Counted from the first letter of the stretch, positions 8,762-17,643 are shown. The stretch is DNA of 64,000 nucleotides from RGIG1995 sp045587445 (GCA_045587445.1 JAZNCH010000053.1:35307-99306), one strand, 5' to 3'. Numbers and translations: made by a program. The notes: a model not told the origin generated them from the sequence alone.

Positions 8762-8791
8762 ATTATCACTCCGTTAATCATATTTCTACTG

Positions 8792-8820
8792 ATTATAACA
8801 CAAACTCTTTTAAATATCAA
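8792..8820 (-). promoter_or_regulatory. sigma-A type promoter of proC
   Basis: On the minus strand TTGATA, 17 bases, TATAAT; about 35 bases upstream of the proC start. Confidence 0.75.
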
Positions 8821-8849
8821 TGTCATAATAGTAAATTATTGTAAATAAC

Positions 8850-8878
8850 TTGAAATATATCGGTAAATGAATTATAAT
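8850..8878 (+). promoter_or_regulatory. sigma-A type promoter of the acetyltransferase gene
   Basis: TTGAAA (8850-8855), 17 bases, TATAAT (8873-8878). Confidence 0.75.
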
Positions 8879-8907
8879 AGTAATATTAATTTTGCGGAGG
8901 GTATGTG

Positions 8908-9489
8908 ATGCAAAAAGACAGTGTTTTGAAGATGTTCAAAAGAATACCTACAATAGATACAGACAGACTTGTGTTGAGAAAGTTAAAAATATCAGATTAT
9001 GCTGATATGTATGAATATTCTCGTCTTGACAGCGTAACGCAGTATTTACTGTGGAATTCACACCCGGAGGCAAGATATACGAGGGATTATTTGAGTTATA
9101 TTCAAAGTCAGTACAAAGCGGGAGAATTTTACGACTGGGCTGTTATACACAGAGAAACGGGTAAGATGATAGGAACTTGCGGATTTGCAAAGCTTGATTT
9201 TGAAAATAATTCGGCAGAAATAGGATATGTTTTAAATCCTGAATTTTGGCATCGAGGGTATGCAACCGAAGCAGTAAAGAAAATTATTGATTTTGGTTTC
9301 CATACGCTTAATCTGCACAGAATAGAAGCACGTTATATAGTCGGAAATGAAGTAAGCCGACACGTTATGGAAAAATGCGGAATGACATTTGAGGGGGTAC
9401 ATAAGTCATCTTTATTTGTCAAGGACAGTTATGCGAGCGTTGGATATTGTGCAATAACAGCTGATGAATATATTTCAAACTACTTGTAA
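8908..9489 (+). CDS. GNAT-family N-acetyltransferase (RimJ/RimL-like)
   Basis: The 193-residue protein matches the RimJ/RimL-type acetyltransferases, which transfer acetyl groups from acetyl-CoA to protein N-termini or small amines. It begins with the typical TDRLVLRKLKISDYADMYEY strand-helix, and has the acetyl-CoA-binding region around GYVLNPEFWHRGYATEAVKK (about residues 112-131) followed by NEVSRHVMEKCGM. ATG 8908 lies six bases after GCGGAGGG; a GTG directly before it is possible. The substrate cannot be read from sequence. Confidence 0.85.
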   Translation: MQKDSVLKMFKRIPTIDTDRLVLRKLKISDYADMYEYSRLDSVTQYLLWNSHPEARYTRDYLSYIQSQYKAGEFYDWAVIHRETGKMIGTCGFAKLDFENNSAEIGYVLNPEFWHRGYATEAVKKIIDFGFHTLNLHRIEARYIVGNEVSRHVMEKCGMTFEGVHKSSLFVKDSYASVGYCAITADEYISNYL

Positions 9490-9549
9490 AAAATATCATT
9501 TGAGTGAATATGTGTATTAATTAACCAATGAGAAAAATAGCAAGAATAA

Positions 9550-9583
9550 CAGAACACCTTCTCGGATTGGAGAAGGTGTTCTG
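9550..9583. terminator. perfect hairpin downstream of the acetyltransferase gene
   Basis: A 14-pair perfect stem (9550-9563 with 9570-9583, AGAACACCTTCTC core) with a six-base loop. The T run is weak, so termination efficiency is uncertain. Confidence 0.55.
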
Positions 9584-9663
9584 CGTTAAAAAACATTTAT
9601 TGCTTTTTATATGTTTGATTTGCGACCTATATTGCTTTTGTGTGTAAAAAAGCAATAATTTGA

Positions 9664-9692
9664 TTGACTTTTTCTTTTTATACTGATATAAT
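9664..9692 (+). promoter_or_regulatory. extended -10 promoter of the GH20 gene
   Basis: TTGACT (9664-9669), 17 bases, TATAAT (9687-9692), with TGA at 9684-9686 making an extended -10. Confidence 0.8.
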
Positions 9693-9728
9693 TTTGTTAA
9701 CTTTAAGGGGAAACAGAAAGGTAAAGAA

Positions 9729-11633
9729 ATGATGAATAAGCTTTATTTTTTGACAGACAAAACATCGTCCGAAATGAAGGCTATAAACGAAGTGCTTCCG
9801 AAGCTTAACACAGTTGATGATGCTTCCGGCACACCGGTTATGCTGAAAAGAAGACCTGAAGGGCTCAAAATCAGCAAAGATGCAAAGGGATATACTATTG
9901 AATTTTCGACAAGAATATCACTTATGAGAGCAGTAGGTCTACTTGTTGAAAACTTGAATAAGAAGACTCTTGAGATTGAAGAGATGCCCAAATTTAACTA
10001 TGTTGGAACTATGCCCGACTGTTCAAGAAACGCAATGCTTACCGTAAAATCTTTAAAAGAGTGGATACGCATAAACGCGTTAATGGGCTTGAACGCTATG
10101 ATGCTTTATACGGAAGATACATATGAGATTGAAGCACAGCCTTATTTTGGCTATATGAGAGGCAGATATACAAAGGAAGAGATAAAGGAGATTGACGACT
10201 ACGCAAACCTCTTGGGAATTGAGCTCGTTCCTTGTATACAGACATTGGCACATCTTAGAACGTTATTCCTCAATGGAACAATGGTGGAACTCCGTGACGT
10301 TGACGGTATTCTTTTAACAGGCGACGAAAAGGTATACAAGCTTATTGACGATATGCTTGATACTTGTTCTAATAACTTCCGTTCAAGAAAGATAAACTTA
10401 GGTATGGACGAAGCATTCTTGCTCGGTTGCGGTGTATATATGCAGAGGAACGGATATACTCCTCGTTCGGAGATAATGAAAAAGCACCTTGAAGTCGTTA
10501 TGCAGAAGTGCAAAGACAGAGGGCTTGAACCTATGATATGGAGCGATATGTTCTTTAGAATGGTACCTTCTCCTAACTCTGTCGGCGGATACTACAGAAA
10601 GGATTTAGAAAGCATACCTGAAGATATAGTTGGACTTGTGCCCGAAGGCTTGAAGCTTCTTTATTGGGATTATTATTCAATAGACAGAAACAGATATAAC
10701 CATATGCTCGACTTGCATGCATGCTTCAAGAAGAACGAGATAGGCTTTGCAGGCGGTGCTGTGTGCTGGTACGGTGTTGTACCGCTTAACGCTTTCTCCG
10801 TTGAATCTGCAAGGGCAGCGACCGAGTGTTGTATAAACAAGGGTTGCAAGGATGCATGGATAACGATGTGGGGCGACGACGGCTCAGCTTGTCCTCATTT
10901 TGCAACGTTGCCTACACTACAGATATATGCTGAGGCTTGTTGGAGCGGAAACACAACCGACGAATATGCTGAAAGAAGAATGAAGACTTGCACAGGTGCA
11001 TCTTATAAAGATTTTCTTGAAATGGAACAGGTTAACAATGTTCCTACAAGAGATAACTATGCGAAAGACATAGCGAACCCCTACAAGTATATGCTTTATC
11101 AGGATATTCTCAATGGTAAATACGACTGTCATATTCCGGAGGGTATAGAAAAGCATTTTGCAGAGCAGGCAAAATATATGAAGAAACTCGGAAAGAGAAA
11201 CAAGGGATACGAAGAATTTTTCAAAACACTTTCATCGCTTTGCTCAGCGCTTGAAATAAAGGCTTCTCTCGGTGTAAATCTTAAAAAAGCTTATGATGCA
11301 AAGGATATGGATGCGCTTAAAGAATATGCAGAGAAGAAGATTCCCGAGCTTGTTAAGAGATACGAGAAATATTATGCAGACAACAAAGCACAGTGGGATA
11401 AATATAACAGACCATGCGGTTTTGAAGTACAGGATATTCGTTTTGGCGGACTTATTCAGCGAGCTAAGACTGTAAGACTTGTATTGCTTGACTATATTTC
11501 CGGTAAGACAGAATCAATTCCCGAGCTTGAAGTTAAGAGACTTCCGTATTCACCTGAGAAGGACGGAGTCGCATTGGATCACCTGCATTTCTGGTGTGAC
11601 ATTGTTACGTCAAATATACTTAGCAAATTTTAA
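9729..11633 (+). CDS. intracellular GH20 beta-N-acetylhexosaminidase (GH20C-like)
   Basis: The 634-residue protein has a short N-terminal GH20b-like domain, then a TIM barrel starting about residue 90 (PDCSRNAMLTVKSLKEWI) with the catalytic Asp-Glu pair in NLGMDEAFLLG (about residue 225), and a helical C-terminal region. Length and absence of a signal peptide resemble GH20C of Streptococcus pneumoniae, an intracellular exo-enzyme that removes terminal GlcNAc or GalNAc. That substrate range is inferred. nagA and a ROK kinase at 24-27 kb could process released amino sugars. ATG 9729 (or 9732) follows GAAAGGTAAAG. Confidence 0.85.
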   Translation: MMNKLYFLTDKTSSEMKAINEVLPKLNTVDDASGTPVMLKRRPEGLKISKDAKGYTIEFSTRISLMRAVGLLVENLNKKTLEIEEMPKFNYVGTMPDCSRNAMLTVKSLKEWIRINALMGLNAMMLYTEDTYEIEAQPYFGYMRGRYTKEEIKEIDDYANLLGIELVPCIQTLAHLRTLFLNGTMVELRDVDGILLTGDEKVYKLIDDMLDTCSNNFRSRKINLGMDEAFLLGCGVYMQRNGYTPRSEIMKKHLEVVMQKCKDRGLEPMIWSDMFFRMVPSPNSVGGYYRKDLESIPEDIVGLVPEGLKLLYWDYYSIDRNRYNHMLDLHACFKKNEIGFAGGAVCWYGVVPLNAFSVESARAATECCINKGCKDAWITMWGDDGSACPHFATLPTLQIYAEACWSGNTTDEYAERRMKTCTGASYKDFLEMEQVNNVPTRDNYAKDIANPYKYMLYQDILNGKYDCHIPEGIEKHFAEQAKYMKKLGKRNKGYEEFFKTLSSLCSALEIKASLGVNLKKAYDAKDMDALKEYAEKKIPELVKRYEKYYADNKAQWDKYNRPCGFEVQDIRFGGLIQRAKTVRLVLLDYISGKTESIPELEVKRLPYSPEKDGVALDHLHFWCDIVTSNILSKF

Positions 11634-11671
11634 ATTATTCATTTTTTATAAAAAGTAGGAGATTATTTGTT

Positions 11672-12076
11672 ATGGAAAAGACAAAACTTGGATTGCCTGT
11701 AGCGCTTATGGCTGTGCTTATGGTTCTTGGCGGCTGGTTAGGCGGATATGTAGTAGCAATTGTAATGGCAGGTTACATACTTCTTGCGGAAGAAGATAAA
11801 TTTTTGAAGAGTGTGGCTGTTAAGACAATTGTATTGATGTTGGCATTTTCGATTGCTTCAATTGCAATAAACTTTATTCCCAATGTTATCGCTGTAATTG
11901 AAAGTTTTATTTCAATATTTACGATTTACTTTAACATCGACATAATACATAGAATTTTTAATTTCTTTGATTCTGTTCTTTATGTTTTGAAGGTTGTAGT
12001 ATTTGTATTATTTGCTCTGGCATCATATAATAAGAAGGCGGTAAAGCTTCCGTTCGTTGATAATTTGTTTGAGTAA
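11672..12076 (+). CDS. small membrane protein of unknown function
   Basis: The 134-residue protein is mostly hydrophobic, with about four membrane segments (near residues 8-38, 47-70, 75-90, 104-120). I do not recognise a family. ATG 11672 follows AGGAG at good spacing and the gene is 38 bases after the GH20 gene with no terminator between, so they are probably co-transcribed; a functional link is unproven. Confidence 0.65.
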   Translation: MEKTKLGLPVALMAVLMVLGGWLGGYVVAIVMAGYILLAEEDKFLKSVAVKTIVLMLAFSIASIAINFIPNVIAVIESFISIFTIYFNIDIIHRIFNFFDSVLYVLKVVVFVLFALASYNKKAVKLPFVDNLFE

Positions 12077-12099
12077 AATTTTTCGTAGATAAGAGAAAA

Positions 12100-12138
12100 G
12101 AGTGCATATGGGCAATTTGCCTATGTGCACTCGTTTTT
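12100..12138. terminator. bidirectional terminator at the end of the GH20 unit and the TasA-like operon
   Basis: Arms 12100-12114 and 12118-12132 form a 15-pair stem with two G-U pairs, followed by GTTTTTT on the plus strand. The 3' arm overlaps the stop codon of the last minus-strand gene. Confidence 0.8.
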
Positions 12139-12378
12139 TGGGTTTAATTTGTTTTTTCTAATCACGACGTTCACTGTCCTGACAATTTGTTCGTTTGAAA
12201 GCTTGTTTTCTTTTTGCATTGAGGAACGTAGCTTTTTTTGACAAGCGATGCATAATTGGCCGCAGCCGACTTCATAGTTACTGCGCAATTCGATAGGTGT
12301 TGATATGGGGACGTCTGTCATTTCTCCGCACATAACACAACGTTCAAATATATTTAACTTATCTGTCATTTTATTCAT
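12121..12378 (-). CDS. small Cys-rich, zinc-ribbon-like protein
   Basis: The 85-residue protein has five cysteines arranged as CxxC (residues 14 and 17) and CxxxCxxC (39, 43, 46), which suggests a metal-binding ribbon. I do not recognise a named family. It is the last gene of the TasA-like operon and its start overlaps the end of the preceding gene by eight bases, so translation is coupled. A second in-frame ATG at residue 4 is an alternative start. A role in regulating or assembling the surface proteins is possible but not shown. Confidence 0.6.
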   Translation of the reverse strand: MNKMTDKLNIFERCVMCGEMTDVPISTPIELRSNYEVGCGQLCIACQKKLRSSMQKENKLSNEQIVRTVNVVIRKNKLNPKNECT

Positions 12379-13327
12379 TTGCCTCGTTTATGGGAGAGCC
12401 TGAAGTTTCAGGACTGTCAGGGAGAGTGGTTTCTTCTTGAATTTCGGCTGGAGATTCAGATAGTGCAGTTTCCGGTGCGGTAGTCAATAGAGCGGTTGTT
12501 TCGGGAACAGTCGTAATCTGAACCGTTGTTTCCGGTGTTTTAATTGATGTCTCCGTAGAAGTGGTTTCCGATGTGATTGGTTCTGTAGTAGAATCAGGAA
12601 TTTTCGTTGATTCGGGAACAGTGATTTCTGCCGGTTTCTTGGTTTCCTCTTTAGGGGAAGTTGAGGGGATATTGTTTTGAGGCTCGTTCTCAGAAGACGT
12701 CTTTTCCGTTGTAGAAGGTAAAGTTTGAGGTGGTTTTGAAAGCATTAACGGTGGTGTTACAGACAATGTAATATCATTGTTGTCCTTAGTTATATACAAA
12801 GGGTTATTATTGTTTTTATATCCGTAGTAGGAAGAGGTTCCCCAATGAGAAAGGAAAGTAATTCTTGTATCATTATCGGATGTAATGGTGAACGTTAACG
12901 TTTCAGTATTACCGTTGCCGTCTCTGCCGAGCTGTTGAGTATGGTATCTGCTTTCGCATCTGTCTGCGGTGATGATAATGAATCCGGTTTTTGCAGTGCT
13001 GCGTTCAGAATGCTTGAGGGTAACGAAATAGGTGGTGTTAGCATCTATAACAGCATAGGGTGCACTGCGGTTGTCTGTATTTACCGTAATATGTTCGCCA
13101 TTATCATTTGTAATTTGAACTGATACGTTGGCTTCAAAATTAGCAGATTTTATAGTATTTTTGGAGGAGGTAATATCGTGAGAGAAATAGGCAAAAGCGG
13201 TAGTGCCCATTGCAATTAAGCAAAATACAATAACTGTGATAGTTGTAGCAAGACGTAATAGAATAGCTTTTTCGCTTATTTTACTGTGTGCAGAAATATG
13301 AAAATGATTATTTAACTGCTTTATCAT
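12371..13327 (-). CDS. TasA/camelysin-like secreted protein with Ser/Thr/Pro/Glu-rich tail
   Basis: The 318-residue protein has an N-terminal hydrophobic segment (about 26-46) ending TTAFAYFSHDITSSKNTI, which is the SipW-dependent type of signal peptide shared by TasA and camelysin. A beta-type domain follows (to about residue 200), then a tail of about 110 residues rich in Thr, Ser, Pro and Glu with repeated PETT/ETT blocks. Such tails act as stalks in cell-wall-spanning proteins. There is no sorting motif or C-terminal membrane helix. It may be a minor or anchoring subunit, by loose analogy with TapA of Bacillus; that is inference. AAGGAGG precedes ATG 13327. Confidence 0.75.
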   Translation of the reverse strand: MIKQLNNHFHISAHSKISEKAILLRLATTITVIVFCLIAMGTTAFAYFSHDITSSKNTIKSANFEANVSVQITNDNGEHITVNTDNRSAPYAVIDANTTYFVTLKHSERSTAKTGFIIITADRCESRYHTQQLGRDGNGNTETLTFTITSDNDTRITFLSHWGTSSYYGYKNNNNPLYITKDNNDITLSVTPPLMLSKPPQTLPSTTEKTSSENEPQNNIPSTSPKEETKKPAEITVPESTKIPDSTTEPITSETTSTETSIKTPETTVQITTVPETTALLTTAPETALSESPAEIQEETTLPDSPETSGSPINEANE

Positions 13328-13367
13328 ACAATATACCTCCTTTCATAGACTCAGATGACAAAAAGCA

Positions 13368-14027
13368 TTAAGGGTTATTTTTTATCTGTTCAGCCGAAAC
13401 AATTATACCGAGCTCGACTGAGGGCGGTGTGTTTCCTCTGTAATTAGCGACGTTTCCAACCTCTTCCGGCATACGTACGATAAGGGAAAAATAAGCCGAT
13501 TCACCTGCGTTCAAAATATTATTTTCAGATTTAAAGTAGTTATTAAGTTTTTGGTTTGCAATTTTCTTTGCGGCATCGCGGTCGGGATAATTATTTTGCA
13601 TGTCATCTTTATTTTTGTATGTAACGAGCCCGAATTTCAAATAATCCTGTAGGTTGAATCGTTGCCCGAACACGTTAGAAGCGAGGGTAAAGCCGTTAAC
13701 GTTTACGGCGGTATTGTATTTAAATTCAACCGTGCCGTTATTATCTATTCTGAGATTAACTATCTGAATATATCCGGGCTCGTACAAAGCATTTTTGTCA
13801 AAGATGTCCGTTTGACCGTCAATTTCTTTCCAAGAGCCGTCGGGTGTCTGATAAAAGACGTCGAGGTCGAATTCGGCAAAATGGAAGATGTTGTTTATTT
13901 CTGGAGAAGTGTCGGTAAACCAAGCCAGAGAAGCACCGGTACCAAGTATAGCCCAAACAATGATAGCAACAAGACTGAGAATCAAGGCTATTTTTTTATA
14001 TGGAGCTTTTTTAATATTAGATTTCAC
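13368..14027 (-). CDS. TasA-like fibre subunit (SipW-dependent signal peptide)
   Basis: The 219-residue protein carries a signal anchor (about 10-34) ending GASLAWFTDTS. It then has the head domain also found in the two large TasA-like proteins of this operon, recognisable by LYEPGYIQIVNLRIDNNG (compare LWEPGHTEVVVLRVKNNG) and VRMPEEVGNVANYRG near the C-terminus. It contains the head only, with no cargo domain. TasA proteins are processed by SipW and polymerise into extracellular fibres. The start is GTG 14027 behind AAAGGAGG. Confidence 0.8.
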   Translation of the reverse strand: MKSNIKKAPYKKIALILSLVAIIVWAILGTGASLAWFTDTSPEINNIFHFAEFDLDVFYQTPDGSWKEIDGQTDIFDKNALYEPGYIQIVNLRIDNNGTVEFKYNTAVNVNGFTLASNVFGQRFNLQDYLKFGLVTYKNKDDMQNNYPDRDAAKKIANQKLNNYFKSENNILNAGESAYFSLIVRMPEEVGNVANYRGNTPPSVELGIIVSAEQIKNNP

Positions 14028-14055
14028 GCCTTAATCCTCCTTTGTTCAGCGATTT

Positions 14056-14721
14056 TTAGCGTTGTTTCTTTGTGGGTTTATCTTTTTTACGCCATACCAA
14101 AAGAATAATTATCATAAATAGGGAAGCGAATAGGAGTCCGACCCAAACGAAGTTTGTGAGGTCATAACCGGTTTGAGGCGGCTTAGGGTCAGTGTTTTCT
14201 ATGGGGAACTCTTCGATTTTGAATTCCCAGTCAAGATAACCGATTTTGTTTTGGAACGTATTGTCAAGCGTAGTAGGAACTTTTAAAGTAACGTCAAGGT
14301 TGACTTTTCCGCCCGAGTAGAGCGTACCGAGGCATACCCAATCTGAGAGCTGAGCAGTTTGGTCTGCGGCGGCATCAAACATATAGGGCATTGTGTTAGT
14401 GGTGCTTTTTTGAATTTTAAGTTGAAGTTGTGAAAGAAATTCAACTGAATCCTCGTGAGCACCGAGAGAGCGTATATAGATTTTAACTTTAACTTTGTTG
14501 GAGGCTTTGTTGTTTACGGTGATTGTCTGTGTCAATGAATCACCTGGCATAACCCCCTTGAAATTTGGAAAAAGGTCTGTAAGTGAGTGGTTACTGCCGG
14601 GTTCAAATACAAAGTTGCCTGCATCTCCGCTATAGGTTACCTTGCCGTCTGCGGCATGAGAGGGGAGTGCAGACGAAAGTAGGACTACCAAAAGAATAAA
14701 TAACGTAAGTAATCTTTTCAT
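14056..14721 (-). CDS. cell-wall-anchor-like surface protein with PPQTG motif
   Basis: The 221-residue protein has a standard signal peptide (residues 1-23, ending SHA), a beta-rich extracellular domain (PGDSLTQTITVNNK, then KVKVKIYIRS), the motif PPQTG (181-185), a membrane helix (about 190-209) and a basic tail (RKKDKPTKKQR). This order is that of sortase substrates, with PPQTG in place of LPXTG. No sortase gene is present in the window. Within the operon it could anchor the TasA-like fibre to the wall; this is inference. AAGGAGG precedes ATG 14721. Confidence 0.75.
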   Translation of the reverse strand: MKRLLTLFILLVVLLSSALPSHAADGKVTYSGDAGNFVFEPGSNHSLTDLFPNFKGVMPGDSLTQTITVNNKASNKVKVKIYIRSLGAHEDSVEFLSQLQLKIQKSTTNTMPYMFDAAADQTAQLSDWVCLGTLYSGGKVNLDVTLKVPTTLDNTFQNKIGYLDWEFKIEEFPIENTDPKPPQTGYDLTNFVWVGLLFASLFMIIILLVWRKKDKPTKKQR

Positions 14722-14736
14722 TTCAGCAATACCTCC

Positions 14737-15303
14737 TTATTCTTTAGGCCAACCGGAAGCGGTGTAGGTGTTGCCGTGTTTTAAGGGATTGTTTTCACTT
14801 TGAACCGCTTGGGCTTTAACCGTTAGATTAAGAGTTTTGCCGATATATGAGTTGTCAACCTTTGAGCCGACGATTTCGACGTGAGAGAATACGTTAGGTG
14901 TAGTTTGACCGGGCTGTAAGATTCCCTTATAGTAATACCAACCGTCGTATAGCTCCCAATTATCAAGATTGATATTGAGCTTAAAGCAGTCTTCTGCGGA
15001 AAGCTCATGTGAATCTATACCGTAAACCATTTTTACACGCAGATAGAAAGGGTGTTCGCAAATATTTTCAATGCTGACCTTTTTGGATACGATGTCGCCG
15101 GGAACGATGTAAACGCCTTCTTTTGGGAATTCTGTACCTTGGTCGGTCATTTCGTGAATCATAAGTTTAATATTACCGGAGGTTACCACGTTGGTAGCTT
15201 TACCTACGGTTGAGTAGTATGCAAGTGTAGACATGCTTATAAAAGACATCAGCGATGCTACAATTGCGACAACAAATATTCTTAATTTTATTTTGCCCAA
15301 CAT
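14737..15303 (-). CDS. TasA/camelysin-like secreted protein
   Basis: The 188-residue protein begins with a hydrophobic segment ending STLAYYSTVGKATNVV, the SipW-type cleavage region. It shares VPGDIVSKKVSIEN and HPFYLRV with the 254-frame paralogue upstream (LPGDKLAKDAIVKN, QYIRV), and both contain VKAQAVQ near the C-terminus. These two form a second subfamily distinct from the head-domain proteins. ATG 15303 sits after a perfect AAGGAGG; a longer frame starting at 15342 lacks such a site. A structured spacer precedes it. Confidence 0.8.
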   Translation of the reverse strand: MLGKIKLRIFVVAIVASLMSFISMSTLAYYSTVGKATNVVTSGNIKLMIHEMTDQGTEFPKEGVYIVPGDIVSKKVSIENICEHPFYLRVKMVYGIDSHELSAEDCFKLNINLDNWELYDGWYYYKGILQPGQTTPNVFSHVEIVGSKVDNSYIGKTLNLTVKAQAVQSENNPLKHGNTYTASGWPKE

Positions 15304-15332
15304 AATGTCCTCCTTATACAATATTTGCCTTT

Positions 15333-15541
15333 CAGCAATCAAAAGACAAAAACTGCGGAGCAGTTTTGAAGTAATAAGGAATAGTGAATAGGTAATAAGT
15401 TTGGTGTGCCTTCGGCACGATTAATTATGTCGGCTTTGCCGACACACCTTACTTCTTCACTTTTACTTCTTATTTATTACTTTAAAATGCGGAGCATTTT
15501 TGCCCTTTGATTGCCGCCTAACTTCCTCAAGGGAAGTTAGG
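15333..15541 (-). ncRNA. structured RNA-like element, copy 3 (enlarged loop)
   Basis: On the minus strand a hairpin A (15541-15532 with 15526-15517, GGAAGTTAGG arms) is followed by a long-range hairpin B whose 20-base arms lie at 15516-15497 and 15352-15333. All three arm mismatches are G-U pairs on the minus strand and A-C on the plus strand, indicating that the minus-strand RNA is the structured form. The same A-B layout occurs at 19111-19182 and 21176-21247. Here the loop of B holds about 144 bases of short palindromes. It lies between two TasA-like genes of the same operon. Confidence 0.55.
15353..15496. repeat. cluster of short palindromes inserted in the loop of element copy 3
   Basis: A run of small hairpins, including CTGCGGAGCAG, GTGCCTTCGGCAC, GTCGGCTTTGCCGAC and AAATGCGGAGCATTT, separated by AT-rich, repeated GTAATAA-like words. 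The style resembles the palindrome cluster at 33735-33910. No open reading frame is present. Confidence 0.6.
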
Positions 15542-15583
15542 TCGGGCTTTATGTAAACGAGACTATATTTCGTTTATTATTTA

Positions 15584-17575
15584 TTAAAGTGTAGCGAGAT
15601 ATGCATTCCACTCTGCTACAGTGTAGGTAGTGCCATTGTAAACAATTGCATCAACGGTTGCACCGTCCTCAATAACGAGTTTTGCAAGTCTCGTCGCATT
15701 GGCAGACGAAGTACCATAGTCAACGTTAATAGTTCGGATATGAGTTCCTGCTTTGATAGTTATATTGCCATTGATGGGAGCAACATAGATTGTATCAATC
15801 TTTGCACCTTCAATGGTAACAATAGAGTGGCTCCAGCAGTAAACGCTGCCGTATTCACCACCGTTAACGGTGGTAGTGGTACCGTTTACAAAGCCTGCAT
15901 CAACTGCCATAGCACCATCGATCATAGCGGTAGTGCCTGTCATAACACAATTATTCAAGGTTGCGTTGCCGTAATGAGCAAATCCGCAAGCAAGAGTTTT
16001 GCCCTTATCACCGTTTGCAAGCGTTGAAACAAGATCCTTTACAACGAGGTTATTAGCAACGTAGTTACCGCCTCCAATATTATAGTGTCCCATCTCAACG
16101 AAGCCTTCACCTGTAATGGTGACGTCACTTACGGTTACATCCTCCCCTGCAGGAGGAACAAATGCAACATAACCGTGGTTTCCAATGGAAGGATCGGCTC
16201 CTTTGTTAGTAATGGTTTTGCCATTACCGTCAAAATTGATGGCAGCATTGGACTCCATGATCATCTGCTTTTCAGGAGCGGTATTGTTGTAAACGATATC
16301 CTCAGTAATGGAGATGTTGCCACCCTCAGTTGCACCGATGAAAGCCTCGGCAGAAGATAAAATCTTTGAGCAGTTTACCATTTCGAGCTGTGCACCGTTT
16401 ACCGCCTCAACGCCCTCCGAGTATACATCCGTGTGATTTGCATTTGATGTGTCGTATGTACAATTTTCAAGATACAAATCTACATAGGAACGGATTAGAG
16501 CATATGTGCCGTTGCCGTACAAAGCGGAATCGTAAAAGCTAACGCTGTTCAGAGTGGATCCAAAGGAGTTCCAGCCGTATAATGTGCAGTTCTTGAAGAT
16601 CACATCGCCGGCTCCGTTGTCAAAATGAATGGAATAAGCACCGGTGTTGGTGAAAGTACAGTTCTCAAAAATTACAGTACCGTCTACGCCATTACCGTAG
16701 CTTCTACCATTGACATTGGCGTTGCTGATAGTAATGGTAGTGCCTGCGGGAACCATCGCTTTTGTAAGGCCGTAATTTAAGTTGATGCTGTTATCCATAA
16801 AATTAAATTCAGTAATGCCATCTGCAAGAGCTTCCTTCATTTCATCCAATGAAGTAACTGAAGCGTACTTATCATACTGATTGCCAAAACTGTCACTTTC
16901 GTTGGTATACTGTGTTGCAAGAATATTAATTCCGAAGTTAATTTCGGGGATATTCACACCATTATGGTTTGCTTCATTACCAACAGTTTCGGGCATATCA
17001 ACCTTGATTGCTACATACTGCGTTACGCCGGCAAGCAAATGTTTGCCAACGGAAAGCACATTACCTTGCTTGAAAGCAACGGGAGAGGAATATGCGATGC
17101 CATTTTCAGAAGCAAATGCTTCTTCAATTGATTTCTCGGCAATATTCAAGCCAAAGACGGGATCGACACCTGCATCTTCAAAGGTAAGGGTACTTACGGT
17201 CAAAATATCTGAAAGAACAATGTTATTGCCGTCATTGGTCTTACCGATAGTTTCGTCAATAATGTTCATATTGGCAACATATTTAAGTGCCAATGAACCG
17301 TTGTTCTTTACACGAAGAACAACAACTTCGGTATGTCCGGGTTCCCAAAGACCTTTCTGGAACAGCTTATCTGCACCGTCAAGTGGGGTCCAAGTTTTGC
17401 CGTCGAGTGTATATTCAACAACAAGATCAAGGTTTCCGGATTTAATAACGTTACTTCCGGAGGTAACGCTGTCTGTAAACCAAGCGTATGTGCTGCCAAT
17501 CAGCATAGATACACACATAAGGAGTGCCAGTGCACTCATAAGCAAAGCACGCTTGGTTGACTTTTTCTTTGTCAT
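15584..17575 (-). CDS. TasA-like head fused to a beta-helix cargo domain
   Basis: The 663-residue protein opens with a SipW-dependent signal (ending GSTYAWFTDSVTSGSNVI) and a TasA-like head of about 220 residues marked by LWEPGHTEVVVLRVKNNG and VDMPETVGNEANHNG. The remaining 430 residues consist of short repeated strands typical of a right-handed parallel beta-helix (VIFENCTFTNTG, VIFKNCTLYGW, LYLENCTYDTS). The first 125 residues are almost identical to those of the 614-residue paralogue at 19217-21061, while the C-terminal halves are unrelated. This points to a shared polymerisation or anchoring module with exchangeable display domains. AGGAGG precedes ATG 17575. Confidence 0.85.
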   Translation of the reverse strand: MTKKKSTKRALLMSALALLMCVSMLIGSTYAWFTDSVTSGSNVIKSGNLDLVVEYTLDGKTWTPLDGADKLFQKGLWEPGHTEVVVLRVKNNGSLALKYVANMNIIDETIGKTNDGNNIVLSDILTVSTLTFEDAGVDPVFGLNIAEKSIEEAFASENGIAYSSPVAFKQGNVLSVGKHLLAGVTQYVAIKVDMPETVGNEANHNGVNIPEINFGINILATQYTNESDSFGNQYDKYASVTSLDEMKEALADGITEFNFMDNSINLNYGLTKAMVPAGTTITISNANVNGRSYGNGVDGTVIFENCTFTNTGAYSIHFDNGAGDVIFKNCTLYGWNSFGSTLNSVSFYDSALYGNGTYALIRSYVDLYLENCTYDTSNANHTDVYSEGVEAVNGAQLEMVNCSKILSSAEAFIGATEGGNISITEDIVYNNTAPEKQMIMESNAAINFDGNGKTITNKGADPSIGNHGYVAFVPPAGEDVTVSDVTITGEGFVEMGHYNIGGGNYVANNLVVKDLVSTLANGDKGKTLACGFAHYGNATLNNCVMTGTTAMIDGAMAVDAGFVNGTTTTVNGGEYGSVYCWSHSIVTIEGAKIDTIYVAPINGNITIKAGTHIRTINVDYGTSSANATRLAKLVIEDGATVDAIVYNGTTYTVAEWNAYLATL

Positions 17576-17597
17576 TGTTTAATGACCTCCTATTAGA

Positions 17598-17643
17598 TTT
17601 TGTCGGCGGAAATGTTTTCTGCAATACGTTTTACGCCGACAAA
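17598..17643 (-). other. 5' leader hairpin before the beta-helix gene
   Basis: TTTGTCGGCG (17599-17608) is complementary to CGCCGACAAA (17634-17643), giving a long hairpin in the spacer just upstream of the ribosome-binding site. It differs in sequence from the A-B element found in other spacers of this operon. Confidence 0.45.

Noticed and set aside
15333..15541. Palindrome array considered as a CRISPR
   Set aside because: Units differ in sequence and there are no equal-length spacers or cas genes.
16881..17582. A 233-residue plus-strand frame opposite the beta-helix protein gene
   Set aside because: It mirrors the TasA-like head on the other strand; a similar mirror occurs at 20676-21122 opposite the paralogue, which follows simply from the two heads being alike.
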